From contig JAFUJU010000056.1 in the NCBI GenBank assembly GCA_017468055.1, positions 1 through 41,196 of the forward strand: 41,196 nucleotides of DNA, given 5' to 3'. The notes under the pieces are model-generated. The model saw only the letters and a list, made by a program, of their open reading frames with translations. It ran no database searches and was not told the origin of the DNA. Made by a program: the position numbers and the translations under genes. The stretch is from Elusimicrobiaceae bacterium. Its GTDB lineage: Bacteria; Elusimicrobiota; Elusimicrobia; Elusimicrobiales; Elusimicrobiaceae. This document shows, piece after piece, positions 40,795 to 41,196 of the stretch (the stretch's first letter is position 1; the number at the start of each line of letters is the position of its first letter).

Positions 40795-41196
40795 ATGAAA
40801 TTAAAACCTAAATTGTTAAGCCTTCTTCAACATAGAAAGAAGGAGTTTCCGCGTGAGAGAATCATTGCAGACTTAACGGCCGGACTGGTGGTGGCATGTA
40901 TCGCTTTACCGCTTTCCATCGCTTTGGCCATCGCTTCAGGCGTTACACCGGATAAAGGTCTTATCACGGCCGTTGTAGCAGGATTTACCATATCTTTGCT
41001 TGGTGGGAGCCGTGTACAAATTGCCGGCCCTACGGGGGCATTTGTCGTCATTGTTTACGGTATTATTCAGCAGTACGGCATGCAGGGGTTATTGGTTTCC
41101 ACCTTATTGGCAGGCATTATTCTAATCATCATGGGGTGTTTGAAATTCGGGGCATTTTTAAAATTTATCCCATATCCTGTTACCACAGGTTTTACC
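40795..41196 (+). CDS. SulP-family anion transporter (3' partial)
   Basis: The frame from the ATG at 40795 stays open to the window edge (134 codons). After a short basic cytoplasmic start ([11 protein letters not shown]) come hydrophobic helices at about 25-45, 50-70, 75-95 and 100-120. The family-typical segments are [20 protein letters not shown] and [14 protein letters not shown], matching SulP (sulfate/bicarbonate/dicarboxylate) carriers. The C-terminal transport domain and any STAS domain lie outside the window, so the substrate cannot be judged. No clear ribosome site precedes the ATG; a TAAAAT at 40778-40783 could again give a very short leader. Confidence 0.85.
   Translation, partial: MKLKPKLLSLLQHRKKEFPRERIIADLTAGLVVACIALPLSIALAIASGVTPDKGLITAVVAGFTISLLGGSRVQIAGPTGAFVVIVYGIIQQYGMQGLLVSTLLAGIILIIMGCLKFGAFLKFIPYPVTTGFT

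Overview
The window looks like chromosomal core sequence from a Gram-negative anaerobe, most likely a gut-type Elusimicrobiota (Elusimicrobium-like). This is inferred from type IV pilin-like genes with the N-terminus [17 protein letters not shown], a monomeric [FeFe]-hydrogenase, a full-length NifU next to NifS, an outer-membrane barrel protein, endonuclease-type MutL without MutH, and moderate A+T content. No phage, insertion sequence, CRISPR array or rRNA was seen.

Layout. 1-3.2 kb (+): the tail of an unknown gene, cardiolipin synthase and the [FeFe]-hydrogenase. 3.2-12.5 kb (-): a pilin; rplM-rpsI; an operon of an UshA-like 5'-nucleotidase, a degenerate lipoprotein paralogue and dusB; a second UshA-like paralogue; and nifU-nifS, with nifS frameshifted near its start. 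12.6-18.0 kb (+): nadK-recN, a small Cys-flanked membrane protein, an outer-membrane barrel protein and glycerate kinase. 18.0-31.5 kb (-): one long, tightly packed run, read as mutS-mutL, hpt-ftsH, glmM-pdxJ-glmS-nnrD, a membrane-anchored hydrolase and gph. It combines mismatch repair, purine salvage, membrane proteolysis, UDP-GlcNAc and PLP precursor synthesis, and metabolite repair. 31.7-32.1 kb (+): tRNA-Tyr followed by a compact, highly structured non-coding element between two copies of a terminator exactly 200 bp apart. 32.1-35.4 kb (-): a secreted helical protein and alaS. 35.5-37.3 kb (+): a membrane protein, a lipid kinase and a nuclease. 37.3-39.7 kb (-): mtaB, rsmE and a second pilin. 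40.1-41.2 kb (+): a MerR-type regulator, two tRNA-Pro genes and the start of a SulP transporter.

The most notable signals lie outside the proteins. The two pilin genes, 36 kb apart, share about 109 nt of leader and promoter (roughly 90% identical by eye). In both, the 16-bp spacer between TTGACA and TACAAT is dominated by a run of 12 A/T, which could make the promoters phase-variable. Several first genes of operons (hydrogenase, nadK, mutS, the 35.5-kb membrane gene, the MerR gene) have a -10 box, usually extended (TGnTAnAAT), only 5-11 nt before the ATG and no clear Shine-Dalgarno, suggesting leaderless or nearly leaderless transcripts. The structured element after tRNA-Tyr, a 21-bp palindrome centred on the rsmE -10 box, a 5'-nucleotidase paralogue that has lost most metal ligands, and the nifS frameshift also merit follow-up.
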